This document shows positions 9,076 through 17,387 of a stretch of DNA of 64,000 nucleotides, one piece after another. Origin of the DNA: Blautia parvula. Lineage in GTDB: Bacteria > Bacillota > Clostridia > Lachnospirales > Lachnospiraceae. Where the stretch lies: positions 3,890,501-3,954,500 of the forward strand of contig NZ_CP084061.1 of NCBI RefSeq assembly GCF_020215665.1, in the 5' to 3' direction. The first letter of the stretch is position 1, and each line of letters starts with the position of its first letter. Position numbers and translations under genes: made by a program. The notes beneath the pieces were generated by a model, which was not told where the DNA came from, searched no databases, and saw only the letters and a list, made by a program, of their open reading frames with translations.

Positions 9076-9501
9076 TCATCTTTCATCCGTTTTTATTATC
9101 CCAAGATATTTCACATAGTCGTTACATGAAATCACGTCCCCAACCAATTTCCGGTTCTCCGAATTTCTCAGATTATAGAAATATACTGGCAAATGATCGA
9201 TTTCTTCGCCCAGGTCATCATATATGGTACAAAACACTTTGTCGTATTCATTTTCTATTCTGCCCTCACCGAAGAAGCCTTCCATCAAATCTACTTCATT
9301 CTGGACATCATCCGGCACCTCATGAATCTCACCCAGAACCATCTCATCTCCTATCGTCAGAGCAGGATACGCTTTACCCCTGATAGCATGGAGCGAGCCT
9401 TTCACATAAGCATAGCGCCGGAATGTATCATGAGCTTTATAATAGTACTCATAATTATACATACCCACACGAAGTGTCCCATATACAAACACTCTTCTCA
9501 T
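9076..9501 (-). CDS. Gamma-glutamylcyclotransferase family protein (AIG2/GGACT-like)
   Basis: A 141-residue AIG2-like domain. The signature YGTLR is at residues 7-11, and the probable catalytic glutamate is E74 in VDLMEGFF. Known members cyclise gamma-glutamyl or gamma-glutamylamine compounds to 5-oxoproline. It is the last gene of the operon, and its ATG overlaps the pcp stop by one base (TGATG), so translation is coupled. Its place beside pyrrolidone-carboxylate peptidase and a 5-oxoproline transporter fits a role in releasing 5-oxoproline. The exact substrate (gamma-glutamyl amino acid, gamma-glutamylamine or an isopeptide) cannot be read from the sequence. Confidence 0.85.
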   Translation of the reverse strand: MRRVFVYGTLRVGMYNYEYYYKAHDTFRRYAYVKGSLHAIRGKAYPALTIGDEMVLGEIHEVPDDVQNEVDLMEGFFGEGRIENEYDKVFCTIYDDLGEEIDHLPVYFYNLRNSENRKLVGDVISCNDYVKYLGIIKTDER

Positions 9502-10142
9502 CAGTGTGTTGCACCGCCCATCACCTTAATATCCGTAGGTGTGTCTACAATTGCCTCAATTGCGGCTTCAATACCCTCCACCAGTACATCCTGTGACATG
9601 GACGGCATATTCTTTTTATCTATTACCTGCTGGGGCAGGAATGGAATATGGATAAAACCACTGCGCTTTCCAGGATATTTGGCTGCCAGCATATGACAGA
9701 CCCCGTATGTCACATGGTTGCAGACAAAGGTACCCGCCGTATTGGATATGGATGCGGGAATTCCTCTGCTCTGAATCCGCTGAACCATGACCTTGATCGG
9801 AATGGTTACAAAATAAGCAGCCGGACCATCCGGATAAACAGGCTCGTCAATAATCTGATTTCCCTCATTGTCAGGAATACGGCAGTCATCCACATTGATA
9901 CCTACCCGCTCTATGGTTATATCTGGTCTCCCGCCTGCCTGTCCGATAGACAAAACTACATCCGGGTCATATTTGACCACAGCCTCCTCGATTACCCGGA
10001 GGGACTTATGGCACACAGTGGGTATCTCCAGCTTGATAATCTCCGCCCCCGAGATATTATCTCTCAGTCTTTTTACCGTCTCAATGGCCGGATTTACCAG
10101 CTCTCCCCCGAAGGGATCAAATCCTGTCACTAATATTTTCAT
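9501..10142 (-). CDS. pcp: Pyrrolidone-carboxylate peptidase
   Basis: A 213-residue cysteine peptidase of family C15 that removes N-terminal pyroglutamate from peptides, acting in the cytoplasm. The start MKILVTGFDPFGG is diagnostic. The triad is visible as E78 (ITIERVGIN), C141 (NTAGTFVCNH) and H165 (FIHIPFLP). Length matches the family. An in-frame start at 10166 exists, but AAGGAG six bases before the ATG at 10142 is decisive and leaves a 10-base gap after the DUF979 stop. Neighbouring genes encode the DUF969/DUF979 5-oxoproline transporter and a gamma-glutamylcyclotransferase-like protein. Confidence 0.95.
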   Translation of the reverse strand: MKILVTGFDPFGGELVNPAIETVKRLRDNISGAEIIKLEIPTVCHKSLRVIEEAVVKYDPDVVLSIGQAGGRPDITIERVGINVDDCRIPDNEGNQIIDEPVYPDGPAAYFVTIPIKVMVQRIQSRGIPASISNTAGTFVCNHVTYGVCHMLAAKYPGKRSGFIHIPFLPQQVIDKKNMPSMSQDVLVEGIEAAIEAIVDTPTDIKVMGGATH

Positions 10143-10152
10143 TTCTTTCTCC

Positions 10153-11118
10153 TTATCTGAATCCAATTATAAGCATAAGAATAATGTGAACTGCTATCAT
10201 CATTAATGCCATAGGAACCTGCGCCTTAATAACAGACCACTTGGGATCCTTTGTCTCAAGTACCGCACAGGGAACAATATTAAAATTCGCCGCCATAGGT
10301 GTCATCAGCGTTCCGCAGTAACCTGCTGTCATACCAAGTGCACCGATTACCGCAGGATTCCCGCCCTGCATAATAACGAAGGGAACACCGATTCCTGCTG
10401 TAATAACAGTAAACGCGGCAAATGCATTTCCCATGATCATAGTGAAAATGACCATACCAAAAACATAGATTATAACTCCTATTACGATATTTCCTTTTGG
10501 AACAACCGAGGAAATCATATTAGAAATAACTTCACCCACACCAGCCTCTGAAAATACACTTCCCAGTGCGCCCAGCAGCTGAGGCAGCAAGCAGGCGGCT
10601 CCAACCTGCATAAGCAGACGTGAAGTATCTTCTCTTGTCTCGCTTATCTTTGGTTTACAAATGACAAATGCCAAAATCAAGGCAAGTACACAGGCTACAC
10701 CTGTCATAATTGCTCCATTCAGCGCCGTAGGAGTGGCAACTCCCTCTGCATTCACAGCATCATATTTCACAAAGGATAAAACCAGAGCAATAACACCAAC
10801 GGTGACTGCCGGAATAAATATTTTCGTTCCAATTCTCTCGCTGGCCGCCTGCTTGGACTGAGCGGCAGCTTCCGCGAACTTGCCCATTTTTACCTGTTTT
10901 GTGAGAGTAAGGCAGCCCATAACCAACAGCATTGAGCCGGTAACCACAGGAGGAATAACTTTACCCAGCATGAAGATCAGCCCTGTCAGGGTCCAGAAAA
11001 TAATTGTTCCGATTTTTGCCTCTTCGTTCTTTCTTGCACGGAAAGCGGTATCAAAACATACCAGTCCGCAGAGAACATAGAAAAATTCCGGAAAATAAAC
11101 ACCTAAAAAATCTGTCAT
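10153..11118 (-). CDS. 5-oxoproline transporter subunit, DUF979 family
   Basis: A 321-residue polytopic membrane protein of the DUF979 family with about nine to ten hydrophobic segments and glycine-rich loops (e.g. GNAFAAFTVITAGIGVPFV). DUF979 proteins are found next to DUF969 proteins and pcp, and the pair is annotated elsewhere as a 5-oxoproline transporter. The ATG overlaps the DUF969 stop by one base (TAATG), with GGAGG upstream inside the DUF969 end. The substrate assignment rests on gene context and the family name rather than on sequence motifs. Confidence 0.85.
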   Translation of the reverse strand: MTDFLGVYFPEFFYVLCGLVCFDTAFRARKNEEAKIGTIIFWTLTGLIFMLGKVIPPVVTGSMLLVMGCLTLTKQVKMGKFAEAAAQSKQAASERIGTKIFIPAVTVGVIALVLSFVKYDAVNAEGVATPTALNGAIMTGVACVLALILAFVICKPKISETREDTSRLLMQVGAACLLPQLLGALGSVFSEAGVGEVISNMISSVVPKGNIVIGVIIYVFGMVIFTMIMGNAFAAFTVITAGIGVPFVIMQGGNPAVIGALGMTAGYCGTLMTPMAANFNIVPCAVLETKDPKWSVIKAQVPMALMMIAVHIILMLIIGFR

Positions 11119-11789
11119 TATTTCTTTCCTCCCTTCACCTGTCTGTCAAACAGGAATACCTGTACCATCGTCAGGATGATCGAGATAATCATAACGGAAA
11201 TAGAAGCTGATGCAATACTGGATAGTGTAACATCATATCCAGCCACGGCAAGCCCGGACTGAATCAGCACGACACCAGACGCTGCCGGAAAACAGTTCTG
11301 CGCGAAGAAGTTCCCATAGTTCTCAGATGCGGCTGAAAGACCTTTTACTTTCTCATCTTCCTTTTCTGTCAGCCTGCATCCCTTGGATGCTTCTGCAGCT
11401 GCAGCGGTCATCGGCAGGATCAGAGGACGAATAAACTGAACATGTCCGCCAATTCGGATATTCATTGCAGATGCTAAAGAACGAATCACAATCCACAGTG
11501 ACAAAACCTTTCCTGCGGATGCATCCTTAATCTTTCCAATCAAATAAGCCGCCCTCTCCTTCATACCAAAACGCTCGATGATTGCAATTACCGGGAACAT
11601 AATAAGAAAAATAGACATCAGTCTATTGTTTACAAAAGATGTACCTATGATCTCCAGAATATAAAAAAAGTCAAGGCCTGATACAATACCAGTCACAATA
11701 CCTGCCACAAGTACTACAGCTAGAACATCCAGTTTCAGTGCAAAGCCTAAAACAATAATCGCTACACCAATTAATTTAACTATTTCCAT
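11118..11789 (-). CDS. 5-oxoproline transporter subunit, DUF969 family
   Basis: A 223-residue membrane protein of the DUF969 family with five to six hydrophobic segments and the conserved IRIGGHVQFIRPLILPM and ENYGNFFAQNCFPAASG stretches. It is the first gene of the four-gene pyroglutamate operon DUF969-DUF979-pcp-GGCT. Paired with DUF979 it probably moves 5-oxoproline or a related compound across the membrane. AAAGGGG precedes the ATG by six bases. No dedicated regulator is adjacent. Confidence 0.85.
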   Translation of the reverse strand: MEIVKLIGVAIIVLGFALKLDVLAVVLVAGIVTGIVSGLDFFYILEIIGTSFVNNRLMSIFLIMFPVIAIIERFGMKERAAYLIGKIKDASAGKVLSLWIVIRSLASAMNIRIGGHVQFIRPLILPMTAAAAEASKGCRLTEKEDEKVKGLSAASENYGNFFAQNCFPAASGVVLIQSGLAVAGYDVTLSSIASASISVMIISIILTMVQVFLFDRQVKGGKK

Positions 11790-12019
11790 ATCTTTCCCCT
11801 TTCATTGCATACCTCTTCTTTTCATCATAAAATTTCTTACCTTCCACTACCGTTTCACTATTATATCTTTTGACTTCTTTATCCGTAACTTCTTCCATCA
11901 TAATTTCATGGTATATTTGCCCCACTCAAGTTTAGGTTTGCATTTTGTCAGAGGAACATTCTACCCATGCATTCCTTTGGGTTTGCAGGAAAACGGCAGT
12001 AATTTAGAAGTTCTTCTGT

Positions 12020-12484
12020 TTACAAAATTGGAACACAAATCTCGCAAAGGTGTTGCTCCACTAAAGTTCTTGCGTAACGTTCCATAGTGGGTCTGGACTC
12101 ATCTAGCTGATAACCGATTCTTTTTATTTCTGCAAAGCACTCATCCCATGCTGATTCAACCGCAACGGCAGTATGTTCAATTAAAAATACTATGAATTTA
12201 CCCCCTTCGATTTTTTTGCTTGTCACCTCCCCTATATGTGTATTTTGATCAGACGGATATATTGTGCAAACATCATATCTGCATTTATTAGCTTCTGTTG
12301 TAATGGGATTATCTAGGGGAATGGCAAATATTATATTATGAGCAGTATAGAGATCATGTTCTTTCAACCAGCTTTTGAATTTCTCCATCAAAATGCGATT
12401 ACTTTCTCCGTATGCGCCCACTCGCCGCATATAAATAACTTCATATGATTCTATTTCCTCTTCTCTTGAACTGATATAAAACAT
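12020..12484 (-). CDS. GyrI-like small-molecule-binding protein
   Basis: A 154-residue protein whose start (YEVIYMRRVGAYGESN) and layout match the GyrI-like/SbmC effector-binding fold: an arginine-valine-glycine turn after the first strand, then a helix with FKSWLKEH, and a second SHS2 repeat ending near residue 120. The C-terminal helix (RPTMERYARTLVEQHLCEICVPIL) is as in MerR/AraC effector domains, but no DNA-binding domain is attached. GGAGG lies nine bases before the ATG. Ligand and role are unknown; the gene stands alone upstream of the pyroglutamate operon in the same orientation. Confidence 0.65.
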   Translation of the reverse strand: MFYISSREEEIESYEVIYMRRVGAYGESNRILMEKFKSWLKEHDLYTAHNIIFAIPLDNPITTEANKCRYDVCTIYPSDQNTHIGEVTSKKIEGGKFIVFLIEHTAVAVESAWDECFAEIKRIGYQLDESRPTMERYARTLVEQHLCEICVPIL

Positions 12485-13251
12485 TAATTTAATCCTCCAA
12501 TACTTTTAGTACATCAAAATCCAAAACATATGGTAAGCCCAATAAAAATAATTTTCAAGAACTTAATTAAATAGATAAATTATAAAGTGAAGATAACGGA
12601 ATATTGCATTATTACCAGAGAATGATATGAACAATACATGCCTTTGGGTAATGTAAGTTGACAAATGTCGTAGGTTGTCCCGGTTATGAAACCTTTGGCG
12701 AAGATACGCCAAACAATGGTGGTAGCTTACTCGTTTACAATCCGGTTACCCCGCTTCCCTCTGCTGCACGATGGCAAAAGAAAATAATCCATTGAATTAC
12801 AGTCGCAATATTACAACATTTTAAAATGGCGGCTTAATCTCAAAGCTGCTGTCTTTATGATTTTCTGCACATTACTGTTTTCAATCGTTACGGCTGTAAT
12901 TAAGAGAATTTCAACGTGCTACTCCTAAAACGTCAATTTAGTATATCAAAAAAATCATAGCCAATCGCAAATCCAGCTGAGCGGCCCTTTGGGGCTTCTT
13001 TTTCTATCCCTTCATGCACATAGACCAGTTTGGTGATCAGACAATTATCCTTCTTCCCGGAGCTGTAATGAGGCATGATATTCATCCGCCTCTATACAGG
13101 TATTCAACTTCCTTTTTCTTGTCAAACCAGATCCATCATCCATTCAGATGCTAATCCCTGCTTAGATTCGGTTGGTCGGCCGGTTCATCAGTCCGTTTTT
13201 CTTCACATAAAAAGTTTTTTATTAGCTCCTGCTATTTTCGAGACTCTAACA
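12485..13251. other. Intergenic region without a firm gene
   Basis: About 770 bases between the GyrI-like gene and the ATPase gene of the composite transporter. No reading frame longer than about 60 codons looks real and no strong terminator was recognised. A 50-codon minus-strand frame at 12933-13085 has a start context and is listed separately. The rest looks like decayed or non-coding sequence. Confidence 0.4.
12933..13085 (-). CDS. Possible small protein or gene remnant, 50 codons
   Basis: A 50-residue frame begins MNIMPHYSSGKKDNC and ends GYDFFDILN. AGAGGCGG directly precedes the ATG. Its composition looks protein-like (charged and aromatic mix, GRSAGFAIGYDFF) rather than random, but no family is recognised. 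It may be a fragment of a longer decayed gene, since the surrounding 770 bases hold no intact gene. Confidence 0.2.
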   Translation of the reverse strand: MNIMPHYSSGKKDNCLITKLVYVHEGIEKEAPKGRSAGFAIGYDFFDILN

Positions 13252-14361
13252 TCACAAACGTAATGCATGCCCCCTCTCTCCATTAAAAATATGTATCTTT
13301 TCCTGCTTCAGGCGAATGTATATCTCATGTCCAATTTGACCAGAAAAATCAGCATTTGTCATTATCGTAAGATTCGGTATGCCGGACGCAACAAGAAAAA
13401 CAGCCACTTCACGCCCTGTATTCTCCAACAAACTGATTTCCATCCGGATGGCGCCAGGTTCATTCTTTGAAGCAAGCTCAATGTGTTCCGGACGGATACC
13501 AGCCTTAAGAGGCTCTTGTAATTGCTCCCCAGGCAAACCACTTATGTCTATAGGAATACGAGCTTCACCCAGAGTCAAAAATTGCTGCGCATTATATGAC
13601 ACAATCCTTGTATCCCATATATTCATATTGGGAGAGCCTATAAATCCGGCAACGAAAAGGTTAGCCGGATTTTGATATATCTCCTGTGGCGTTCCAAACT
13701 GCTGTAAAACGCCGCAATTCATTACAGCAATACGTGTCCCCATTGTCATAGCTTCGATCTGGTCATGTGTAACATATATTGTTGTTACACCCAATTCCCG
13801 CTGTAGCGCTATAATCTCCCGGCGCATCTCTGTGCGGAGTTTCGCATCCAGATTTGCCAGCGGTTCATCCATCAAAAAAAGCTTAGGCCTTCTCACCAAT
13901 GACCGCGCAAGTGCCACACGCTGACGCTGCCCCCCTGAGAGTGCACCGGGCTTCCGTTCCAACAGAGTGTCCAATTCCAGCTTTTTTGCCACCTCAGCTA
14001 CCCGTGCCGCTGCCTCCTGCTTTTTGGTATGGCGCATTTTAAGGGGGAACGCAATATTATTTTTTACCTTCATGTTCGGATAGAGGGCATAATTCTGAAA
14101 TACCATAGCAATGTCACGGTTCTTAGGTGGTACTTTATTAACTACCCTGCCATCCATAATGATCTCGCCGCTGCTGATGCCCTCAAGTCCCGCAATCATA
14201 CGAAGCAGTGTAGTCTTTCCACAGCCGGAAGGCCCCACGAAAACAATAAATTCACCCTGTTCTATTTCCATATCCATATTGATAACGGCGTGTACATTGC
14301 CTGGATACCACTTATTTACTTTGTGTATTTGCAGGCCGCCTGCCCGAACTTCATTTTCCAT
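13252..14361 (-). CDS. MsmK/UgpC-type sugar ABC transporter ATPase
   Basis: A 369-residue ATPase with Walker A GPSGCGKTT near residue 43, Q-loop VFQNYALYP, signature LSGGQRQR and Walker B LFLMDEP. A C-terminal regulatory domain with TOBE-like segments (GIRPEHIEL) places it in the MalK/MsmK group. These ATPases drive MalF/MalG-type importers, matching the two permeases just upstream. It is the last gene of the seven-gene cluster that starts with the solute-binding lipoprotein at 21781. AAGGAG lies six bases before the ATG. Confidence 0.9.
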   Translation of the reverse strand: MENEVRAGGLQIHKVNKWYPGNVHAVINMDMEIEQGEFIVFVGPSGCGKTTLLRMIAGLEGISSGEIIMDGRVVNKVPPKNRDIAMVFQNYALYPNMKVKNNIAFPLKMRHTKKQEAAARVAEVAKKLELDTLLERKPGALSGGQRQRVALARSLVRRPKLFLMDEPLANLDAKLRTEMRREIIALQRELGVTTIYVTHDQIEAMTMGTRIAVMNCGVLQQFGTPQEIYQNPANLFVAGFIGSPNMNIWDTRIVSYNAQQFLTLGEARIPIDISGLPGEQLQEPLKAGIRPEHIELASKNEPGAIRMEISLLENTGREVAVFLVASGIPNLTIMTNADFSGQIGHEIYIRLKQEKIHIFNGERGHALRL

Positions 14362-14380
14362 AAACAGCTCCTTTTATATT

Positions 14381-15220
14381 TTAGTCCTTCATTCCAGAAG
14401 ATATAATGCCTTGTTCAAGATATTTCTGCCCGAACATAAATATCAAAAGCGGTGGCATAAGTGTAATCAGTGATGCGATCAGCGATACTCCCGCATTGTC
14501 CGCGGTGATATTCGCCATATACAGAGACAGCGGCCAAAGTGTCTGATCCTTTAAGAATGCCTGAGGTGCCTCCATTGCGTTCCAGTACTCCAGAAATCCC
14601 AACACAACAGCGGAGAGGATACCCGGTGCGCCGAGAGGTATACCCAATCTCAAAAATGTCTGGATGGGGGAAGCACCATCCACAGCTGCTGCCTCAGTAA
14701 CCGCCCCTGGTATCGTCATAAAAAATCGGGTCATGATGAATACCGGAAGAGTTGATGCGGCACCGGGCAGAATAATGGCCCATGCAGTATCAATAAGACC
14801 TAACTTATTCAAAACCAGATAACTGGAAACCATAGTCACTTGAAAAGGCATCAGCATAAGGACTATATATAAGGTGTATAGCACTTTTTTTCCGCGAAAG
14901 TCAAAACGTGCAAATGCCCATGCCGCAGGAGCGCCCAAAACAATATGGCCCAATATAATGGGAAAGACCTGTTTGCAGGAATTCCAGAATACATTAAAAA
15001 ATTGAGGTGTATCAAACAACAGCTCCGCATAAGCCTGGAAGGTCGGGTAGAATGCAAAAATCGGCCATGCAGCGAAGCCATCACCACTTTCTAAAACCGG
15101 GGCAAGGTTCTCGGACAACTCCCCAGGTCCCATAAGTGTACCGGATGAAAGCATCCACAGCGGTACCCATACAAAAGCAGCGATCATAAAAAGAAAGAGA
15201 CAGATAAAAATTTTTTTCAA
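14381..15220 (-). CDS. MalG/MsmG-type ABC transporter permease
   Basis: A 279-residue permease with six hydrophobic segments and the ATPase-contacting EAA motif EAAAVDGASPIQTF. It begins at a TTG that overlaps the upstream permease stop (TTGA), with GGGGGTG seven bases before it. The first extracytoplasmic loop is long (about 50 residues after the first segment), a feature of this group. It pairs with the 15217-16173 permease. In this cluster it stands beside a HlyD adaptor and a MacB-like protein, which is unusual for sugar importers. Confidence 0.88.
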   Translation of the reverse strand: MKKIFICLFLFMIAAFVWVPLWMLSSGTLMGPGELSENLAPVLESGDGFAAWPIFAFYPTFQAYAELLFDTPQFFNVFWNSCKQVFPIILGHIVLGAPAAWAFARFDFRGKKVLYTLYIVLMLMPFQVTMVSSYLVLNKLGLIDTAWAIILPGAASTLPVFIMTRFFMTIPGAVTEAAAVDGASPIQTFLRLGIPLGAPGILSAVVLGFLEYWNAMEAPQAFLKDQTLWPLSLYMANITADNAGVSLIASLITLMPPLLIFMFGQKYLEQGIISSGMKD

Positions 15221-16173
15221 GAGCCGTCACCCCCACTCATGATCTTCTGCAACAACATAATCAAAGTAAATACGATAAATGCCATCATCACAGCCCCAGC
15301 ACACATTTTATCCACGTCCAAGCTGCTGTACCAGTTATTAAACAAATGCTGAAGCATATAAATGCTATTATCGGGATAGCTGCCTGCAATGAGATAAGCT
15401 TCCCTGAATACCTTGAACGAATTGAGCAGGGACAGCACTGTGACTGTGAACAATGTCGGCAACAGATTGGGCAGCGTTATCTTTATAAGCCGTTTTATGC
15501 TGCCCGCACCGTCTATTTGTGCCGCCTCATACAGCGCCGGATTGATAGCACTGATCCCTGAGAGCCATAGCACCATGTCATACCCAAAGTTCTTCCATAT
15601 ATACGCAAACACCAAAACTGCAAATGCAGCTCCGCTTCCAATCCAATCTATGGAAGTTACATCCAGTAAAGACAGGAGCCCATTGATTAATCCGTTTCTA
15701 TGGAAAATCACCCTCCACAGCAGAACAATTGAGGCCACTGGTATTGCCATTGGCATTAAAAACGTTGTTTTGAAAATCCCATGCTTTTCCTGAAATGTAG
15801 TAAGCATCAATGCAACAACCAACGATATGATAAGCAATAGTGGTATGCAAACGAATATAAACTTTGCAGTATTGGACGCTGCCAATTGGAATGCACTATT
15901 ACCCAGCACAGATATGTAGTTTTGGAATCCAACAAACTGATTGCTTACAGCGGAGAAAAAAGAACGCCGCAGTGCATCCACAAGCGGAATTAGTACCATT
16001 ACACTCACAGCAAACAAACTCGGTGTCAAAAACAACCACGGTACGATACGTTCTTTTAGCGGGGCCTTGTATTCATGTTCATTTTGTTGTTTTTTCCTGT
16101 ATAAGTATTTGGGCTTCCTCGCCGCTTTCGACAAAGGTATATTCTTTCTTCGGCAGAGAAGAGTTTTTATCAA
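15217..16173 (-). CDS. MalF/UgpA-type ABC transporter permease
   Basis: A permease of about 318 residues with six hydrophobic segments and the EAA loop EAAQIDGAGSIKRL. The longest frame starts at 16281 inside the upstream gene. No start codon exists between the stop of that gene and the first membrane segment. The best start is a TTG at 16173 with a perfect AAAGGAGGT six bases upstream, which makes this gene overlap the MacB-like gene by 95 bases in another frame. The N-terminal 40 residues before the first membrane segment are basic and hydrophilic. Confidence 0.82.
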   Translation of the reverse strand: MIKTLLCRRKNIPLSKAARKPKYLYRKKQQNEHEYKAPLKERIVPWLFLTPSLFAVSVMVLIPLVDALRRSFFSAVSNQFVGFQNYISVLGNSAFQLAASNTAKFIFVCIPLLLIISLVVALMLTTFQEKHGIFKTTFLMPMAIPVASIVLLWRVIFHRNGLINGLLSLLDVTSIDWIGSGAAFAVLVFAYIWKNFGYDMVLWLSGISAINPALYEAAQIDGAGSIKRLIKITLPNLLPTLFTVTVLSLLNSFKVFREAYLIAGSYPDNSIYMLQHLFNNWYSSLDVDKMCAGAVMMAFIVFTLIMLLQKIMSGGDGS

Positions 16174-17380
16174 CAGAGAACCTCCTTTCATGGGATACAA
16201 AGCCAAGCTTTCCTCCTTGCCAATGGAGCAAGAGATCGATGCAAAGCCACAGACAGGGCATGAAATACATAACCTTGCCAATAGAAATATTGTTGTATGA
16301 CACTATTTTTACAGATATCAAACAAAGTGACAGTGTATATATCACGCAGCTCAGAACCAGTCCCGAATACGAGCGTATTGATGTTATCCTAGCCGCTATT
16401 GCCATAAGGATAGAAGCAAATAAAGAAAATAATAGCAGTAAAAACGCTGCATTCCAAAGCTCCTTATCCCGGAAGGTCGGGGCTGCCGACATCCAGACAG
16501 TAAGATTCTCCCAGTGATCCAAAAATAAATTTTTCCAAAATTTAAAGTCAGACCACCTTGAAGGGATAAAGCTTGAAGGGATATGCGGAAGATCAATACA
16601 GATCACTAATCCGGCCAAGGCGATCAAGGCAAGCGGCAGATAAGAAATCATCCACATCGGATAGTGCCGGAGCTTTCCTCCCCGCTTAATCAACCTTATA
16701 ACAATGCCGAACGCCAAAACCAAAGCCGGAAGCCGGTAAATCATACCAAACACCCACCCCATCAGTGGTAAATCGATAATTGTACCTCCTGTGAAGTCCG
16801 AAGCCGTAAGATAACGCTCTGCCATCTCCCGCGTTCCGCCATCAGAAAATATTAACTGCATATTGGACAGTGTATCACTGGATTCCTCCTCTGCCTGCCG
16901 GAATACCCTTGATGTATCATCATCGAATACACCACGAACATATAATACCTCCCCTCCAATCTTGATCTGCATACCGAGCACATTCGTGCTTCCCCATAAT
17001 GAAAAAGCCAATTCTGAGCTGATGGCGCAGCCCGCTGTATCAGACTGCGAAGGTAAAGAACCAACGAGTATGGTTTTTGACGTGATATCTTCACAGGCTC
17101 CAAAAACAACAACCACATCCGCAGTCGTACTCCCCATATCTGCATCCATGATCTCCCGTGCGGAATATACCTGCCACAGCGTGACCTGTGGCTGCTTTGA
17201 AAGGCCATCCTGTTTTGCATATTTTTGCTGCCTGACAAGGGCAGACGGACTGACACCACCAATTTCCCATCGTACGCTGACACTTGAGCATAAGCCAATA
17301 GCTGCAATAAAGAATGAGCAGGCCATACACCAAACGAAAGCTGCCAGTATTCCCGTTACTGTGAGAGCCCGGTAATTCAT
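16079..17380 (-). CDS. Membrane protein with MacB-like periplasmic core domain
   Basis: A protein of about 433 residues. One membrane segment (about residues 8-30) is followed by a 190-residue extracytoplasmic domain with MacB-PCD features (ISSELAFSLWGSTNVLGMQIKIGG, VRGVFDDD). Five further membrane segments and a charged cytoplasmic tail follow. The FtsX permease core of true MacB proteins is not seen. ATG at 17380 lies eight bases after the HlyD stop; an alternative TTG at 17398 overlaps it. Its 3' end encodes the start of the MalF-type permease in another frame. With the HlyD adaptor it may form an envelope assembly with the ABC permeases; function unknown. Confidence 0.65.
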   Translation of the reverse strand: MNYRALTVTGILAAFVWCMACSFFIAAIGLCSSVSVRWEIGGVSPSALVRQQKYAKQDGLSKQPQVTLWQVYSAREIMDADMGSTTADVVVVFGACEDITSKTILVGSLPSQSDTAGCAISSELAFSLWGSTNVLGMQIKIGGEVLYVRGVFDDDTSRVFRQAEEESSDTLSNMQLIFSDGGTREMAERYLTASDFTGGTIIDLPLMGWVFGMIYRLPALVLAFGIVIRLIKRGGKLRHYPMWMISYLPLALIALAGLVICIDLPHIPSSFIPSRWSDFKFWKNLFLDHWENLTVWMSAAPTFRDKELWNAAFLLLLFSLFASILMAIAARITSIRSYSGLVLSCVIYTLSLCLISVKIVSYNNISIGKVMYFMPCLWLCIDLLLHWQGGKLGFVSHERRFSVDKNSSLPKKEYTFVESGEEAQILIQEKTTK

Positions 17381-17387
17381 AGAATTG

